In this document: piece after piece, positions 1-8,899 of the stretch
How the letters are laid out: each line of letters opens with the position of its first letter
Position numbering within the stretch: the first letter of the stretch is position 1
Source of the DNA: Rhodoferax sp.
GTDB taxonomy: Bacteria; Pseudomonadota; Gammaproteobacteria; Burkholderiales; Burkholderiaceae_C
Assembly (NCBI GenBank): GCA_029866205.1
Contig: JARWZT010000016.1
Span: 62,001-126,000 of the forward strand
Length of the DNA stretch: 64,000 bases
Direction of reading: 5' to 3'
Notes under the pieces: generated by a model
The model's database searches: none
Seen by the model: only the letters and a program-made list of their open reading frames with translations
Told to the model about the DNA's origin: nothing
Position numbers and translations under genes: made by a program

Positions 1-642
1 GTCGCCCTGACGGTGACGCTGATGTGCATTTTGTTGGGCTTTCCGCTGTCCTACCTGCTGGCCCACTTGCGTGACAAAACCGCCAACTTGCTGCTGATTT
101 TGGTACTGCTGCCGTTTTGGACCTCGCTGTTGGTCCGTACCACCGCCTGGATGGTGGTGTTGCAAAAAGAAGGGGTGATCAACTCCTTGCTGCAATCCAT
201 CGGCCTGATTGCTGAGCCGCTGCCGCTGGTGTTCAACCGCTTTGGCGTGGTGGCAGCCATGACGCACATTTTGCTGCCCTTCATGATCTTGCCGATGTAC
301 TCGGTCATGCGACAAATTCCGCCGTCGTATGTGCGCGCGGCGCGCTCGCTGGGGGCGAGCCCCACCACCGCTTTCCTGCGGGTGTACCTGCCCCAGTGCG
401 TGCCGGGTGTGGGCGCAGGTGCCTTGCTGGTGTTCATTCTGGCGCTGGGCTACTACATCACGCCCGCGCTACTGGGGGGTTCGACCGACCAGATGATCAG
501 CTACTTTGTGGCCGACAACATGGGCCGTTCGCTCAACTGGGGTTTGGCCTCGGCACTGGCGGCGATTTTGTTGGGCGCGGTGCTGGTGCTCTACGCGATT
601 TACGACCGGATTGCCGGTCCTGGCAACCTCAAACTCGGATGA
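1..642 (+). CDS. potB: ABC transporter permease, PotB-like (5' truncated by window edge)
   Basis: The reading frame is open from base 1, so the N-terminus lies outside the window; 213 residues are visible. It is an inner-membrane permease of the spermidine/putrescine (PotB) type with several hydrophobic segments. A clear EAA loop ([19 protein letters not shown]) is the docking site for the ATPase subunit in this family. The stop overlaps the start of the next permease gene by 4 bp (ATGA), so the two are translationally coupled. Substrate cannot be read from sequence: polyamines, or other cationic solutes handled by Pot-like systems, are possible. The ATPase and binding protein are presumably upstream, outside the window. 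Confidence 0.88.
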   Translation, partial: VALTVTLMCILLGFPLSYLLAHLRDKTANLLLILVLLPFWTSLLVRTTAWMVVLQKEGVINSLLQSIGLIAEPLPLVFNRFGVVAAMTHILLPFMILPMYSVMRQIPPSYVRAARSLGASPTTAFLRVYLPQCVPGVGAGALLVFILALGYYITPALLGGSTDQMISYFVADNMGRSLNWGLASALAAILLGAVLVLYAIYDRIAGPGNLKLG

Positions 643-1475
643 GCAACTCTTCTTTACCCCTTTACACCACGCCAGTGCAGCGCATTGGCCATTGGTCCCT
701 GCAGCTGTTTAGCGCCGCCGTGTTGCTGTTCCTGATTGCACCGGTCTTGGTGGTGGTGCCGCTGGCGTTCAACAACGAACCTTACTTTCATTTCCCGGTG
801 CAGGAATACAGCCTGCGCTGGTTTCGCGACCTGTTTGGCAACCCGGTGTGGCTGCATGCCATCTACAACAGCGTGGTGACCGCCGTACTCGCCACACTGC
901 TGGCGACCACCCTGGGCACCCTGGCCGCCGTGGGCCTGAACCGCAGTAACCTTCCGGGCAAACGCTTCATCATGGCGGTGCTGGTGTCCCCCATGATCGT
1001 GCCGGTGGTGGTGCTGGCGGTGGGCTCCTACTTCTTCTTCTCCAAGCTGGGCATTGCCAACAATCTGTTGGGCATTGTGCTGGTGCATGCGGTCTTGGGC
1101 ATGCCGTTTGTGGTGATCACCGTGACGGCCACCTTGGGCGGCTTTGACATGAACCTGATTCGCGCCGCACGCAGCCTGGGCGCCTCGCAGTTTCTGGCCT
1201 TTCGCAAGGTGATGCTGCCTATCGTCTGGCCGGGTGTGCTCTCAGGCGCGCTGTTTGCCTTTGCCACCTCGTTTGACGAGGTGGTGGTGGTGCTGTTCTT
1301 GGGCGGGCCCGAGCAGACGACCTTGCCGCGCCAGATGTGGACCGGCTTGCGGGAGCAGCTCTCGCCGACCATTCTGTCGGCCGCTTTCATGCTGATTTTG
1401 TTTGCCATCAGCATGCTTTTGCTGCTGGAGATGCTGCGTCGACGCAGCGTGGCCTTGCGCGGAGTCGTGGAATAA
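639..1475 (+). CDS. potC: ABC transporter permease, PotC-like
   Basis: A 278-residue inner-membrane permease, the second half of the heteromeric channel begun by the preceding gene. The start is the ATG that overlaps the upstream TGA; the longer track ORF only adds out-of-family residues. An EAA loop ([19 protein letters not shown]) and about six hydrophobic helices fit PotC/YdcV-type permeases in length and order. The pair with the upstream permease is the usual potBC layout. Substrate remains inferred from family only. Confidence 0.9.
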   Translation: MSNSSLPLYTTPVQRIGHWSLQLFSAAVLLFLIAPVLVVVPLAFNNEPYFHFPVQEYSLRWFRDLFGNPVWLHAIYNSVVTAVLATLLATTLGTLAAVGLNRSNLPGKRFIMAVLVSPMIVPVVVLAVGSYFFFSKLGIANNLLGIVLVHAVLGMPFVVITVTATLGGFDMNLIRAARSLGASQFLAFRKVMLPIVWPGVLSGALFAFATSFDEVVVVLFLGGPEQTTLPRQMWTGLREQLSPTILSAAFMLILFAISMLLLLEMLRRRSVALRGVVE

Positions 1476-1486
1476 ACCACGGGTCA

Positions 1487-2506
1487 ATGGCTAAAACTCC
1501 GGCCAATCCACTGCCGGAGCGTCCGGTGCAAGCCCTGCGCTTTGGCTTTGTGCTGGCACCCAAATTTACGCTGGTGGCTTTTGCCGCCTTTGTGGACACC
1601 TTGCGCCTCGCGGCAGACGATGGCGATCGCAGCCGACCCATCGAATGCAGCTGGACCGTGGTCAGCCACGACATGCAAGCCATCCCATCCAGCTGTGGCG
1701 TACGGGTCCAGCCAACCGGCGGTTTACTTGACCCCTCCGAACTGGACTATCTGGTGGTGGTGGGTGGCCTGCTGGACGCGCTGCATTTGCCCACGCAACT
1801 GCAACACTACCTGGCGCACTGCGACACCTTTGGCGTGCCCCTGGTGGGCGTGTGCACGGGCAGCTTTGTACTGGCGCAACTGGGCTTGCTGCAGGGCTAC
1901 CGGGCTTGCATCAGCTGGTTCCATGTGGCCGAATTCCAGCGCCGCCACCCGCATATTGCCGCCAGCGCGGACACGCTGTACCTGGTCGATCGCAAGCGGC
2001 TGACGTGCGCCGGTGGAACCAGCGTGGTGCATCTGGCCGCGCACCTGCTGGGCCAGCACGACGGTGCCTCGAGAGCGCAAAAAGCCCTGCGCATCATGAT
2101 TGCCGAAACACCCCTGCCGTCCAAGGCGACCCAGCCCCAGCCCTTGGTGGGCGTGCAAACGCAGGAGGCTCGGGTCCGAAAAGTGATGCTGCTGCTCGAA
2201 CGCAACCTGAGCCGCCCCTTGCCGACCGAATACCTGGCACGCCATGTCGGTTTGAGCGTGCGCCAGTTGCAGCGCTTGTTCAAGCTCGAGCTTGGGATGG
2301 GACCGACCGAATTTGCCCTCAAGCTGAGGCTGGCGCACGCACACCAGCAAATCGGCCACAGCCAGGCCACGCTTTTGGAGGTGGCGCGCCAGTGCGGATT
2401 TACCAACCCGTCGCATTTCACGCGCAGTTTTCGCACCGCCTACGGCCAGAGCCCGGGTGCGCTCCGCAAGACCGCCGCCAAGAGCGCAGTGTCAGCCCGG
2501 CCGTAG
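1487..2506 (+). CDS. GlxA-type AraC-family transcriptional regulator
   Basis: A 339-residue regulator with an N-terminal DJ-1/PfpI-like domain (about residues 18-190, with the Cys-containing elbow GVCTGSFVLA) and a C-terminal AraC helix-turn-helix pair (about 235-330, including LSVRQLQRLFK and CGFTNPSHFTRSFR). This architecture matches GlxA/CdhR/GbdR-like activators of amino-acid, betaine and polyamine metabolism. ATG at 1487 lies only 11 bp after the permease stop, so it probably shares that operon and may regulate the transporter; that role is inferred. Its last 15 bp overlap the end of convergent glcF. Confidence 0.85.
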   Translation: MAKTPANPLPERPVQALRFGFVLAPKFTLVAFAAFVDTLRLAADDGDRSRPIECSWTVVSHDMQAIPSSCGVRVQPTGGLLDPSELDYLVVVGGLLDALHLPTQLQHYLAHCDTFGVPLVGVCTGSFVLAQLGLLQGYRACISWFHVAEFQRRHPHIAASADTLYLVDRKRLTCAGGTSVVHLAAHLLGQHDGASRAQKALRIMIAETPLPSKATQPQPLVGVQTQEARVRKVMLLLERNLSRPLPTEYLARHVGLSVRQLQRLFKLELGMGPTEFALKLRLAHAHQQIGHSQATLLEVARQCGFTNPSHFTRSFRTAYGQSPGALRKTAAKSAVSARP

Positions 2507-3742
2507 CGCCGCGTCCAGCACTTCCACCCAATGGCGCACCGGCGTATCGGTGCCGCTTTGCAAATGGGTGATGCAGCCGATATTGGCGCTGCAGATACCC
2601 TGCGGCTGCAAGGCCTGCAGATGGCCCAGCTTTCGATCGCGCAGTTCGTAAGCAATCTTGGGGTTGAGCACCGAGTACGTGCCTGCGGAGCCGCAGCACA
2701 GGTGCGCTTCGTTTTGCGCAACCTTGACCGCAAAACCCAGGGCCTCAAAGTGCTGCTCCACACCGCCACACAGTTTTTGACCGTGCTGCAGAGTACAGGG
2801 CGCATGAAATGCCTGCAGTCCCGCCGCCTGCACGCCGGCCGGGTCCAAACGCGGTTTGAGCGCTTCCACCAGGTCGGGCAGCAACTCACTCAGATCACGT
2901 GTGAGCGCGCTCACACGCTGCGCTTTGGCTGCGTAGACAGGGTCATCGTGCAGCACGTGCCCGTAGTCCTTAACCATCACACCACAGCCCGAGGCATTCA
3001 TCACGATAGCCTCGACCCCCGCCCCCTGGGCTGGCGCAATGTGCGGCCACCAGGCGTCGATATTGGCGCGCATGGCCTGCTTGGCCCCGTCTTGGTCGTT
3101 CAGGTGAAACTTGACCGCGCCGCAGCAGCCCGCCTTAGGCGCGACCACCGTCTGGATGCCCGCGGCGTCCAGCACGCGGGCCGTGGCGCTGTTGATATTG
3201 GGCGACATGGACGGCTGCACGCAACCGGCCAACATCAGTACTTTGCGTGCGTGCAATGCCACCGGGACCGACCCCGCGTCCCGGGGCGCAGGGACCTTGG
3301 ATCGGAGGGACTGCGGCAGCAAGCCACGCACCGCTTGGCCCACCTTCATGGCCGGGCCAAACAAGGGCGAGGGCAGACCTTCCTTGAGCGCCCAGCGTAG
3401 CGCACGCTCGGGCAAGGGACGCTCCACCTTGGCGTCCACCAGCTTGCGGCCCAGGTCAATCAGATGGCCATATTCCACGCCGCTGGGGCAGGTGGACTCA
3501 CAGTTGCGGCAGGTCAGGCAGCGGTCCAGGTGTTGCTGGGTCTTGCGCGTGGGCTCGGCGCCTTCAAGCACTTGCTTGATGAGATAGATGCGCCCACGCG
3601 GGCCGTCCAGCTCGTCGCCCAACAGCTGGTAGGTGGGGCAGGTGGCAGTGCAAAAGCCGCAGTGCACGCAGTTGCGCACGATGGCTTCTGCCGCCTGGCC
3701 GTCGGCGGTGTTTTGGTATTCAGGGGAAAGCGTGGTTTGCAT
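2492..3742 (-). CDS. glcF: Glycolate oxidase iron-sulfur subunit GlcF
   Basis: A 416-residue iron-sulfur subunit of glycolate oxidase, passing electrons from glycolate oxidation to the quinone pool at the inner membrane. Two 4Fe-4S motifs are near the N-terminus (CVHCGFCTATCP and CLTCRNCESTCP), followed by two CCG domains (AGCCGAVKFH and CCGSAGTYS). Length fits GlcF. It lies 15 bp downstream of glcE on the same strand, so they form an operon. The catalytic GlcD subunit is not in the window. Its 3' end overlaps the convergent regulator gene by 15 bp. Confidence 0.93.
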   Translation of the reverse strand: MQTTLSPEYQNTADGQAAEAIVRNCVHCGFCTATCPTYQLLGDELDGPRGRIYLIKQVLEGAEPTRKTQQHLDRCLTCRNCESTCPSGVEYGHLIDLGRKLVDAKVERPLPERALRWALKEGLPSPLFGPAMKVGQAVRGLLPQSLRSKVPAPRDAGSVPVALHARKVLMLAGCVQPSMSPNINSATARVLDAAGIQTVVAPKAGCCGAVKFHLNDQDGAKQAMRANIDAWWPHIAPAQGAGVEAIVMNASGCGVMVKDYGHVLHDDPVYAAKAQRVSALTRDLSELLPDLVEALKPRLDPAGVQAAGLQAFHAPCTLQHGQKLCGGVEQHFEALGFAVKVAQNEAHLCCGSAGTYSVLNPKIAYELRDRKLGHLQALQPQGICSANIGCITHLQSGTDTPVRHWVEVLDAALRPG

Positions 3743-3757
3743 GGCAGTTGTCGAGGC

Positions 3758-4942
3758 TTAAACCACGGAGTTCAGGCGGCGCGTGTTGAACACGCCGTCC
3801 GGGTCAAATTGGTGTTGCAGTGCGCTTTGGATGCGGGCCTGCGCAGCGTCTTGCGGGGCAAACACCGGCACACCGGCGTTGACCTGGGCGAGCGCACCCG
3901 CCGGTCGCCGAAACAGCGTGGCGTGCCCGCCCGCCCGCTGCGCCAGCGCATGCAATTGCGGGGCTGCCGAGGCCGGAGCCCAGAGCCAACGTTGGCCTCC
4001 ATGCCATTCAATGAACGGCGCGTAGGGCAAATCGAGTACCGGTGTGGTCTGCGCAACCGACAGGCGCCAAAGGCAGAGGTCGGGCGCGGTGGGTGCGCTG
4101 AAAAATGGCAAGCGCTGGTCGCGCGCGGCAGCCCAATCCGGGCCGGCTTGGGCGTTGTCCATGACCTGGGTATCGCCGCCCAGCGCCCGCACGTCGGCAC
4201 GCATGCGCGGCAGTGCCGCCTGCACGGCCGCCACCGCGCCGCGCAGGCGCACAAACAGCTTGTCCGCGCCACTGCTGGGCACGCTGGCATCGGCAGGGTC
4301 GTGCACCCAGCAACTGGCATTCAGGGGCAGGGGCTGAGAACCCCAACGCTGCAAAAGATCAAGCGCCGGGCCTTGGGCCAGATCGCAGGCCAATGTGGCT
4401 TCGCACGGTGCAAAGGACAGGACCTTGAGCGACACCTCGGTGATCACACCCAAGGTGCCCCAACTGCCAGCCATCAGGCGACTGACGTCGTAGCCGGCCA
4501 CGTTTTTCATGACCTGGCCGCCAAAGGTCAGGTGCTCGCCCCGGCCGTTGACAAAGCGCGCACCCAGCACAAAATCTTTGACCGCACCTGCACTGGCGCG
4601 TGCAGGCCCGCTCAGCCCGGCGGCCACCGTGCCGCCGACCGTACCCGAGCCGGCCAGGCCCTCGCCAAAATGCGGTGGCTCGAAAGGCAGGCATTGGTTC
4701 TTTTCCTGCAATGCGGCTTCAAGTTCAGCCAAGGGCGTACCGGCACGCACCGTGACCACCAGTTCGGAGGGTTCGTAGCTGACGATGCCATGCAAACCAC
4801 CCGTTTCCAATACCTCACCACCCAGGCCGCTGCCGAAGAAGTCTTTGCTGCCGCCACCGCGCACCCGCAAGGGTTTGTCGGCGCCGCGCGCTTGGCGAAT
4901 CTGGTCGATGATCGCGTCAAGCGCGTGGGAGTGGGTGGACAT
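3758..4942 (-). CDS. glcE: Glycolate oxidase FAD-binding subunit GlcE
   Basis: A 394-residue protein with a PCMH-type FAD-binding domain (FAD_binding_4) in its first half, containing RGGGSKDFFG and the glycine-rich GSGTVGGTVAAGLSGPAR; the C-terminal half is a FAD-linked oxidase cap. It pairs with GlcF in the glycolate oxidase complex. The track ORF opens upstream, but the ATG at 4942 (MSTHSHALD) is where family-like sequence begins. Normally glcD precedes glcE; here the upstream neighbour is a divergent nucleotidyltransferase gene, so glcD must be elsewhere if the enzyme works. Confidence 0.9.
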   Translation of the reverse strand: MSTHSHALDAIIDQIRQARGADKPLRVRGGGSKDFFGSGLGGEVLETGGLHGIVSYEPSELVVTVRAGTPLAELEAALQEKNQCLPFEPPHFGEGLAGSGTVGGTVAAGLSGPARASAGAVKDFVLGARFVNGRGEHLTFGGQVMKNVAGYDVSRLMAGSWGTLGVITEVSLKVLSFAPCEATLACDLAQGPALDLLQRWGSQPLPLNASCWVHDPADASVPSSGADKLFVRLRGAVAAVQAALPRMRADVRALGGDTQVMDNAQAGPDWAAARDQRLPFFSAPTAPDLCLWRLSVAQTTPVLDLPYAPFIEWHGGQRWLWAPASAAPQLHALAQRAGGHATLFRRPAGALAQVNAGVPVFAPQDAAQARIQSALQHQFDPDGVFNTRRLNSVV

Positions 4943-5082
4943 AGACTGAATGGTAATTGGGGCGATCGGCCCTGGCCGTGAATTTTTTGAACGCCGTCTG
5001 GTTGAAAACTTGGTGCCTGGTGGGGAGCTCAGCCTGTGAAGCGGGACAATGTGCAGGCCCCTCCAATAAGATCGCCTCTCCC

Positions 5083-5628
5083 ATGTCCAACTCACCCACC
5101 GTCATCGTGCTTGCCGCCGGGCGCAGCGAACGCTTTCGCGCTGCCAGTGGCGGAATCGACAAACTCCAGGCGCCTCTGCACGGACGCGCCGTGCGCGACT
5201 GGGTACTGGCCGCCGTGCGCGCCAGCGGCTTGCCCTGGCACGTGGTGGAGCGCAGCCACACGGCGCATCTGCCGCTGCCAGGCATGGGCGACAGTATTGC
5301 GTGCGGCGTGGCCGCCACGTCGCAGGCGCAAGGCTGGCTGGTGCTGCCCGCCGATCTGCCCCTGATCCAGCCTGGCACGCTGCTGGAAGTCGCCCAGGCA
5401 CTGCAAACGCATGCCATTGTCGTGCCCACCTGGCAAGGCACCCGCGGTCACCCGGTGGGCTTTGCGGCCCCCTTCCGAGATGCGCTGTTGGCGCTGACCG
5501 GTGACAGTGGTGCCCGCGCGCTGGTGCAAGGCCATGGGGCGCATCTGCTGGCGGTCAACGACGCGGGCTGCATTCACGATGTGGACACGCCGCAAGCGTT
5601 GGAAGAGGCGCACCGCCGCCTGCGCTGA
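5083..5628 (+). CDS. MocA/MobA-like nucleotidyltransferase
   Basis: A 181-residue NTP_transf_3 protein. It shows the signature loop VLAAGRSERF, a downstream Lys-Leu pair, the metal-site motif PADLP and RGHPVGF, which together fit CTP:molybdopterin cytidylyltransferase (MocA) and relatives. Such enzymes attach CMP to the molybdenum cofactor used by xanthine-dehydrogenase-family enzymes, and a coxSLM operon of that family lies about 45 kb away in this window. The ATG at 5083 was chosen because the LAAG motif follows a short natural N-terminus. GTP-specific MobA activity cannot be excluded. Confidence 0.75.
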   Translation: MSNSPTVIVLAAGRSERFRAASGGIDKLQAPLHGRAVRDWVLAAVRASGLPWHVVERSHTAHLPLPGMGDSIACGVAATSQAQGWLVLPADLPLIQPGTLLEVAQALQTHAIVVPTWQGTRGHPVGFAAPFRDALLALTGDSGARALVQGHGAHLLAVNDAGCIHDVDTPQALEEAHRRLR

Positions 5629-5647
5629 GGCCACCAACGGCCGGGCT

Positions 5648-6577
5648 TCAGGCGGCCGAATAAAAGTTAACGCCCAAACCGGCGACATCCACACGCATTG
5701 AAAACACGCAGCCCGACTGCGGGTACTGCGCCAACTCGGCCGCACTGCGGCCATGGCGCGCCGTGGTGACGAACAGCGTTTTCAGGTCAGGCCCGCCAAA
5801 ACAGGGCATGGTCGGGCACTGCGCCGGTGTGGCGTACTGCGCCAGCAGCGAACCGTCCGGGGCAAATTGGCAAATACGCGCGCCCTCAAACATGGAGACC
5901 CAGTAATTGCCTTGCACGTCAACGGCTGCGCCGTCCGGTCGACCTTGGTAGAGCGCATCCTGAAAAGTCCAGCCCGACGGCTTGGGCGCAAATTGCAAAT
6001 GCGTGCGGTGGCCGCTTAAAACATTGGTGTCCAGTGCGTAGTCCCAGGCATGCACGACGTGGTTTGGCGTGTCAGCCCAATACACGCTGCGGTTGTCTGG
6101 CGCCCACGCCAGCCCATTGCCGGTCAGTGCGCCGGAGGCCTGCTGCGTGACCACTGCGGCACCCGCTGCACGCGCGTCGATGCTGTACAGCGCGGCGGCG
6201 TGGCTGGCCTTGGGTTCGTCGATGGTGCCGACCCAAAAACGCCCCAGGGCGTCGCATTTGCCGTCATTGGCACGCACCGTGGCGGTGTCGTAGGGCAGCA
6301 CCGCCACCGGCTCGAGCGGGCCGCCCCAAGTGCGCGCGCGAAATACGCCGTGGCGCAAGGCCACCACCAGACCGCCCGCGTGCGCGGGGGCAATGCAACC
6401 GGGCTCGGTCGGCATGTCCCAGACCTGCAGGGAGCCCCCATCAGCTTCCGCCCGCAAGACTTTTTTACCGGGAATGTCCACCCAGTAGAGCAGCTGCTCC
6501 TGCGGGTGCCAGAACGGAGATTCGCCCAGCGCATAGGGCGTGGGATGCAGGGTTTTCCAGTCAGGGTGTTGGATCAT
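5648..6577 (-). CDS. SMP-30/gluconolactonase family protein
   Basis: A 309-residue soluble six-bladed beta-propeller lactonase of the SMP-30/regucalcin/gluconolactonase family, which hydrolyses sugar lactones with a divalent metal. Family landmarks are GESPFWHP near the N-terminus, RFWVGTIDE in the middle, and the NGLAW...VYWADT segment. The ATG at 6577 (MIQHPDWK) is preferred; the track extends into unlikely Arg/Cys-rich sequence. It is convergent with the nucleotidyltransferase gene. Real substrate is unknown; no sugar catabolic operon is visible beside it. Confidence 0.85.
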   Translation of the reverse strand: MIQHPDWKTLHPTPYALGESPFWHPQEQLLYWVDIPGKKVLRAEADGGSLQVWDMPTEPGCIAPAHAGGLVVALRHGVFRARTWGGPLEPVAVLPYDTATVRANDGKCDALGRFWVGTIDEPKASHAAALYSIDARAAGAAVVTQQASGALTGNGLAWAPDNRSVYWADTPNHVVHAWDYALDTNVLSGHRTHLQFAPKPSGWTFQDALYQGRPDGAAVDVQGNYWVSMFEGARICQFAPDGSLLAQYATPAQCPTMPCFGGPDLKTLFVTTARHGRSAAELAQYPQSGCVFSMRVDVAGLGVNFYSAA

Positions 6578-6660
6578 GGTGCGGACGGGCAATACGAAAA
6601 AAGGGCGACACGGCGGCGAAAAGGCCACTAAAGGGGTGCATTGTGACGCGCACCGCAGGA

Positions 6661-6705
6661 CCAAAAACAAAACCGCCCGGCAAAACCGAAGTCTTGCCAG
6701 GCGGT
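6661..6705 (-). terminator. Rho-independent terminator of glnK-amtB
   Basis: Read on the minus strand, a long hairpin (ACCGCCTGGCAA pairing with TTGCCGGGCGGT, one mismatch inside) is followed at once by a T-rich run (TTTTGTTTTTGG). It sits about 40 bp past the amtB stop codon, in the right orientation. A further GC-rich hairpin (CAGGGGC-TCC-GCCCCTG, 6711-6727) lies between stop and terminator. Confidence 0.8.
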
Positions 6706-6742
6706 GTGCGCAGGGGCTCCGCCCCTGGATGCCAGAACCGGA

Positions 6743-8278
6743 TTAACGGTTGTAAGCAGTCTCGCCGTGCGAAGTGATGTCCAGACCTTCACGCTCGTCT
6801 TCTTCGCTGACACGCAGGCCAATGACCATGTCCACCAGCTTGAATGCAATGACCGACACCACACCAGACCAGAGCACCGTAATCAACACGGCCTTGGCCT
6901 GAACCCAGACTTGGGCGGCAATCGAATAGTCTGCGCTGGTGACCATGGTGGCAGTCGTCCAGTCGGCCACGTAGCCAGGTCCACCCAGGGCAGGCGAGTT
7001 GAACACGCCGGTCAACAGCGCACCCAAGATGCCGCAGACGCCGTGCACGCCAAACACGTCAAGCGTGTCGTCCGCACCGAGCAGTTTCTTCAGACCATTC
7101 ACACCCCACAGGCCGGCAAAGCCCGACAGGAAACCGATCACCAAGGCGCCGCCGATACCGACATTGCCAGCCGCCGGCGTAATCGCCACCAGACCGGCGA
7201 CAGCGCCAGACGCCGCACCAAGCATCGAAGCCTTGCCACGCATCAGCGTCTCACCGATGCACCAAGCCAGCACCGCCGCCGCAGTGGCACCAAAGGTGTT
7301 GATAAAGGCCAGAGCCGCGAAGCCGTTGGCTTCGAGCGCGGAGCCGGCGTTGAAGCCAAACCAGCCCACCCAAAGCAGAGATGCACCCACCATCGTCAGG
7401 GTCAGGCTGTGAGGCGCCATGGCTTCCTTGCCGTAACCAATGCGCTTGCCAACCATGTAGGCACCGACCAGACCGGCCACAGCGGCGTTGATGTGCACCA
7501 CGGTACCGCCGGCAAAGTCCAGCGCGCCGGTTTGCCACAGGTAACCTGCTTTGGCGTTCATGGCGTCGACGACCTCTTTGCCGGTGTAGGCGTCAGGTCC
7601 CATCCAGAACCAGACCATATGGGCAATCGGGGCGTAGCTGAACGTGAACCACAGCACCATGAAAGCCAATACCGCAGAGAACTTCATGCGCTCCGCAAAA
7701 GCGCCCACGATCAGTGCGCCGGTGATGCCAGCAAAAGTCGCCTGGAAAGCGGCAAACACGATCTCAGGAATGACCACGCCCTTGCTGAAGGTGGCAGCAT
7801 TGGCAAAAGTGCCCGCCGCGTTGTCCCAGATGCCCTTCATGAACAGCCGGTCCCAACCCCCAAAGAAGGCGCCGCCCTCAGTGAACGCCAGGCTGTAGCC
7901 GTAAATGAACCACAGCACCACGATCATCGAGAAGGTCACCATCACCTGCATCAGCACCGACAGCATGTTCTTGCTGCGCACCAGGCCGCCGTAGAACAAT
8001 GCCAAGCCCGGCACCGTCATCAGGATCACCAACAGGGTGGAGACCATCATCCAGGCGGTGTCGCCTTTGTTGGGCACCAGTGCCGGCGCGGCCGGTGCGG
8101 CTGCCTCAGCCGCTGCGGGTGCAGCAGCGGGTACTGCGGCGGCGGCGGCGTCAGCAGGAACGGCTGCCTTGGCTTCAGAGGCCGTGGCAGCGGGTGCCTC
8201 GGTTTGGGCCAGCGCGAACGAGCCTGCGGTCAACAAACCTAGACCAAGCGCAAGGGAGAGAAGTAATTTTTTCATCAT
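6743..8278 (-). CDS. amtB: Ammonium transporter Amt
   Basis: A 511-residue ammonium channel of the inner membrane. The N-terminus is a signal peptide (MMKKLLLSLALGLGLLTAG...AQ) followed by an Ala/Pro-rich linker of about 45 residues, then about eleven membrane helices with Amt family landmarks such as GLALFYGGLVRSKN and GDVFGVHG-like sequence (DTLDVFGVHGVCG). The double ATG at 8278/8275 has a good ribosome site (GAAAGGA) just upstream. It is 22 bp downstream of glnK, whose PII protein blocks the channel when nitrogen is sufficient. The long plus-strand ORF antisense to it is a shadow. Confidence 0.95.
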   Translation of the reverse strand: MMKKLLLSLALGLGLLTAGSFALAQTEAPAATASEAKAAVPADAAAAAVPAAAPAAAEAAAPAAPALVPNKGDTAWMMVSTLLVILMTVPGLALFYGGLVRSKNMLSVLMQVMVTFSMIVVLWFIYGYSLAFTEGGAFFGGWDRLFMKGIWDNAAGTFANAATFSKGVVIPEIVFAAFQATFAGITGALIVGAFAERMKFSAVLAFMVLWFTFSYAPIAHMVWFWMGPDAYTGKEVVDAMNAKAGYLWQTGALDFAGGTVVHINAAVAGLVGAYMVGKRIGYGKEAMAPHSLTLTMVGASLLWVGWFGFNAGSALEANGFAALAFINTFGATAAAVLAWCIGETLMRGKASMLGAASGAVAGLVAITPAAGNVGIGGALVIGFLSGFAGLWGVNGLKKLLGADDTLDVFGVHGVCGILGALLTGVFNSPALGGPGYVADWTTATMVTSADYSIAAQVWVQAKAVLITVLWSGVVSVIAFKLVDMVIGLRVSEEDEREGLDITSHGETAYNR

Positions 8279-8300
8279 GGATTCCTTTCGGTGCGGGGCT

Positions 8301-8648
<348 letters not shown>

Positions 8649-8726
8649 TCAGCTTCAAAAGAGTGGTTAGCAGGCACACCGAAATACTGCGCTGCCTCTC
8701 CACGGATGTGGGAGATAAGCCGTGTT

Positions 8727-8743
8727 AGCAGAAGGCGTGCCAA
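8727..8743 (-). promoter_or_regulatory. Sigma-54 (RpoN) promoter for glnK-amtB
   Basis: The minus strand reads TTGGCACGCCTTCTGCT, which matches the sigma-54 consensus YTGGCACGrNNNTTGCW at all but two positions, with the GG and GC doublets at exact spacing. Predicted transcription start is near 8716, giving a leader of about 77 nt before glnK. Confidence 0.85.
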
Positions 8744-8899
8744 CTGCAGCGCCCGAATACACCGCCCACAGCGCAAACCCCTCTGTTCAAACCTCCAAAA
8801 TTGCGTTATCGTGGCTGTATAAATAAACAGCTTGCACAAAATAAGTGCAGCGACGGCCGGCAGAACCTGGGTTCGCGCACCGTTTCAGGGAGTTTCATC

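Noticed and set aside
6704-8242. 512-aa plus-strand ORF antisense to amtB, and similar long antisense ORFs (e.g. 55319-56767, 56820-58265, 51383-52927)
   Set aside because: They are His/Arg/Gln-rich shadows lying exactly over well-recognised genes; no family features.
8744-8800. NtrC-like dyad TGCGCT...GGTGTA upstream of the sigma-54 promoter
   Set aside because: Half-sites each have a mismatch and spacing is one base too long for an NtrC site.
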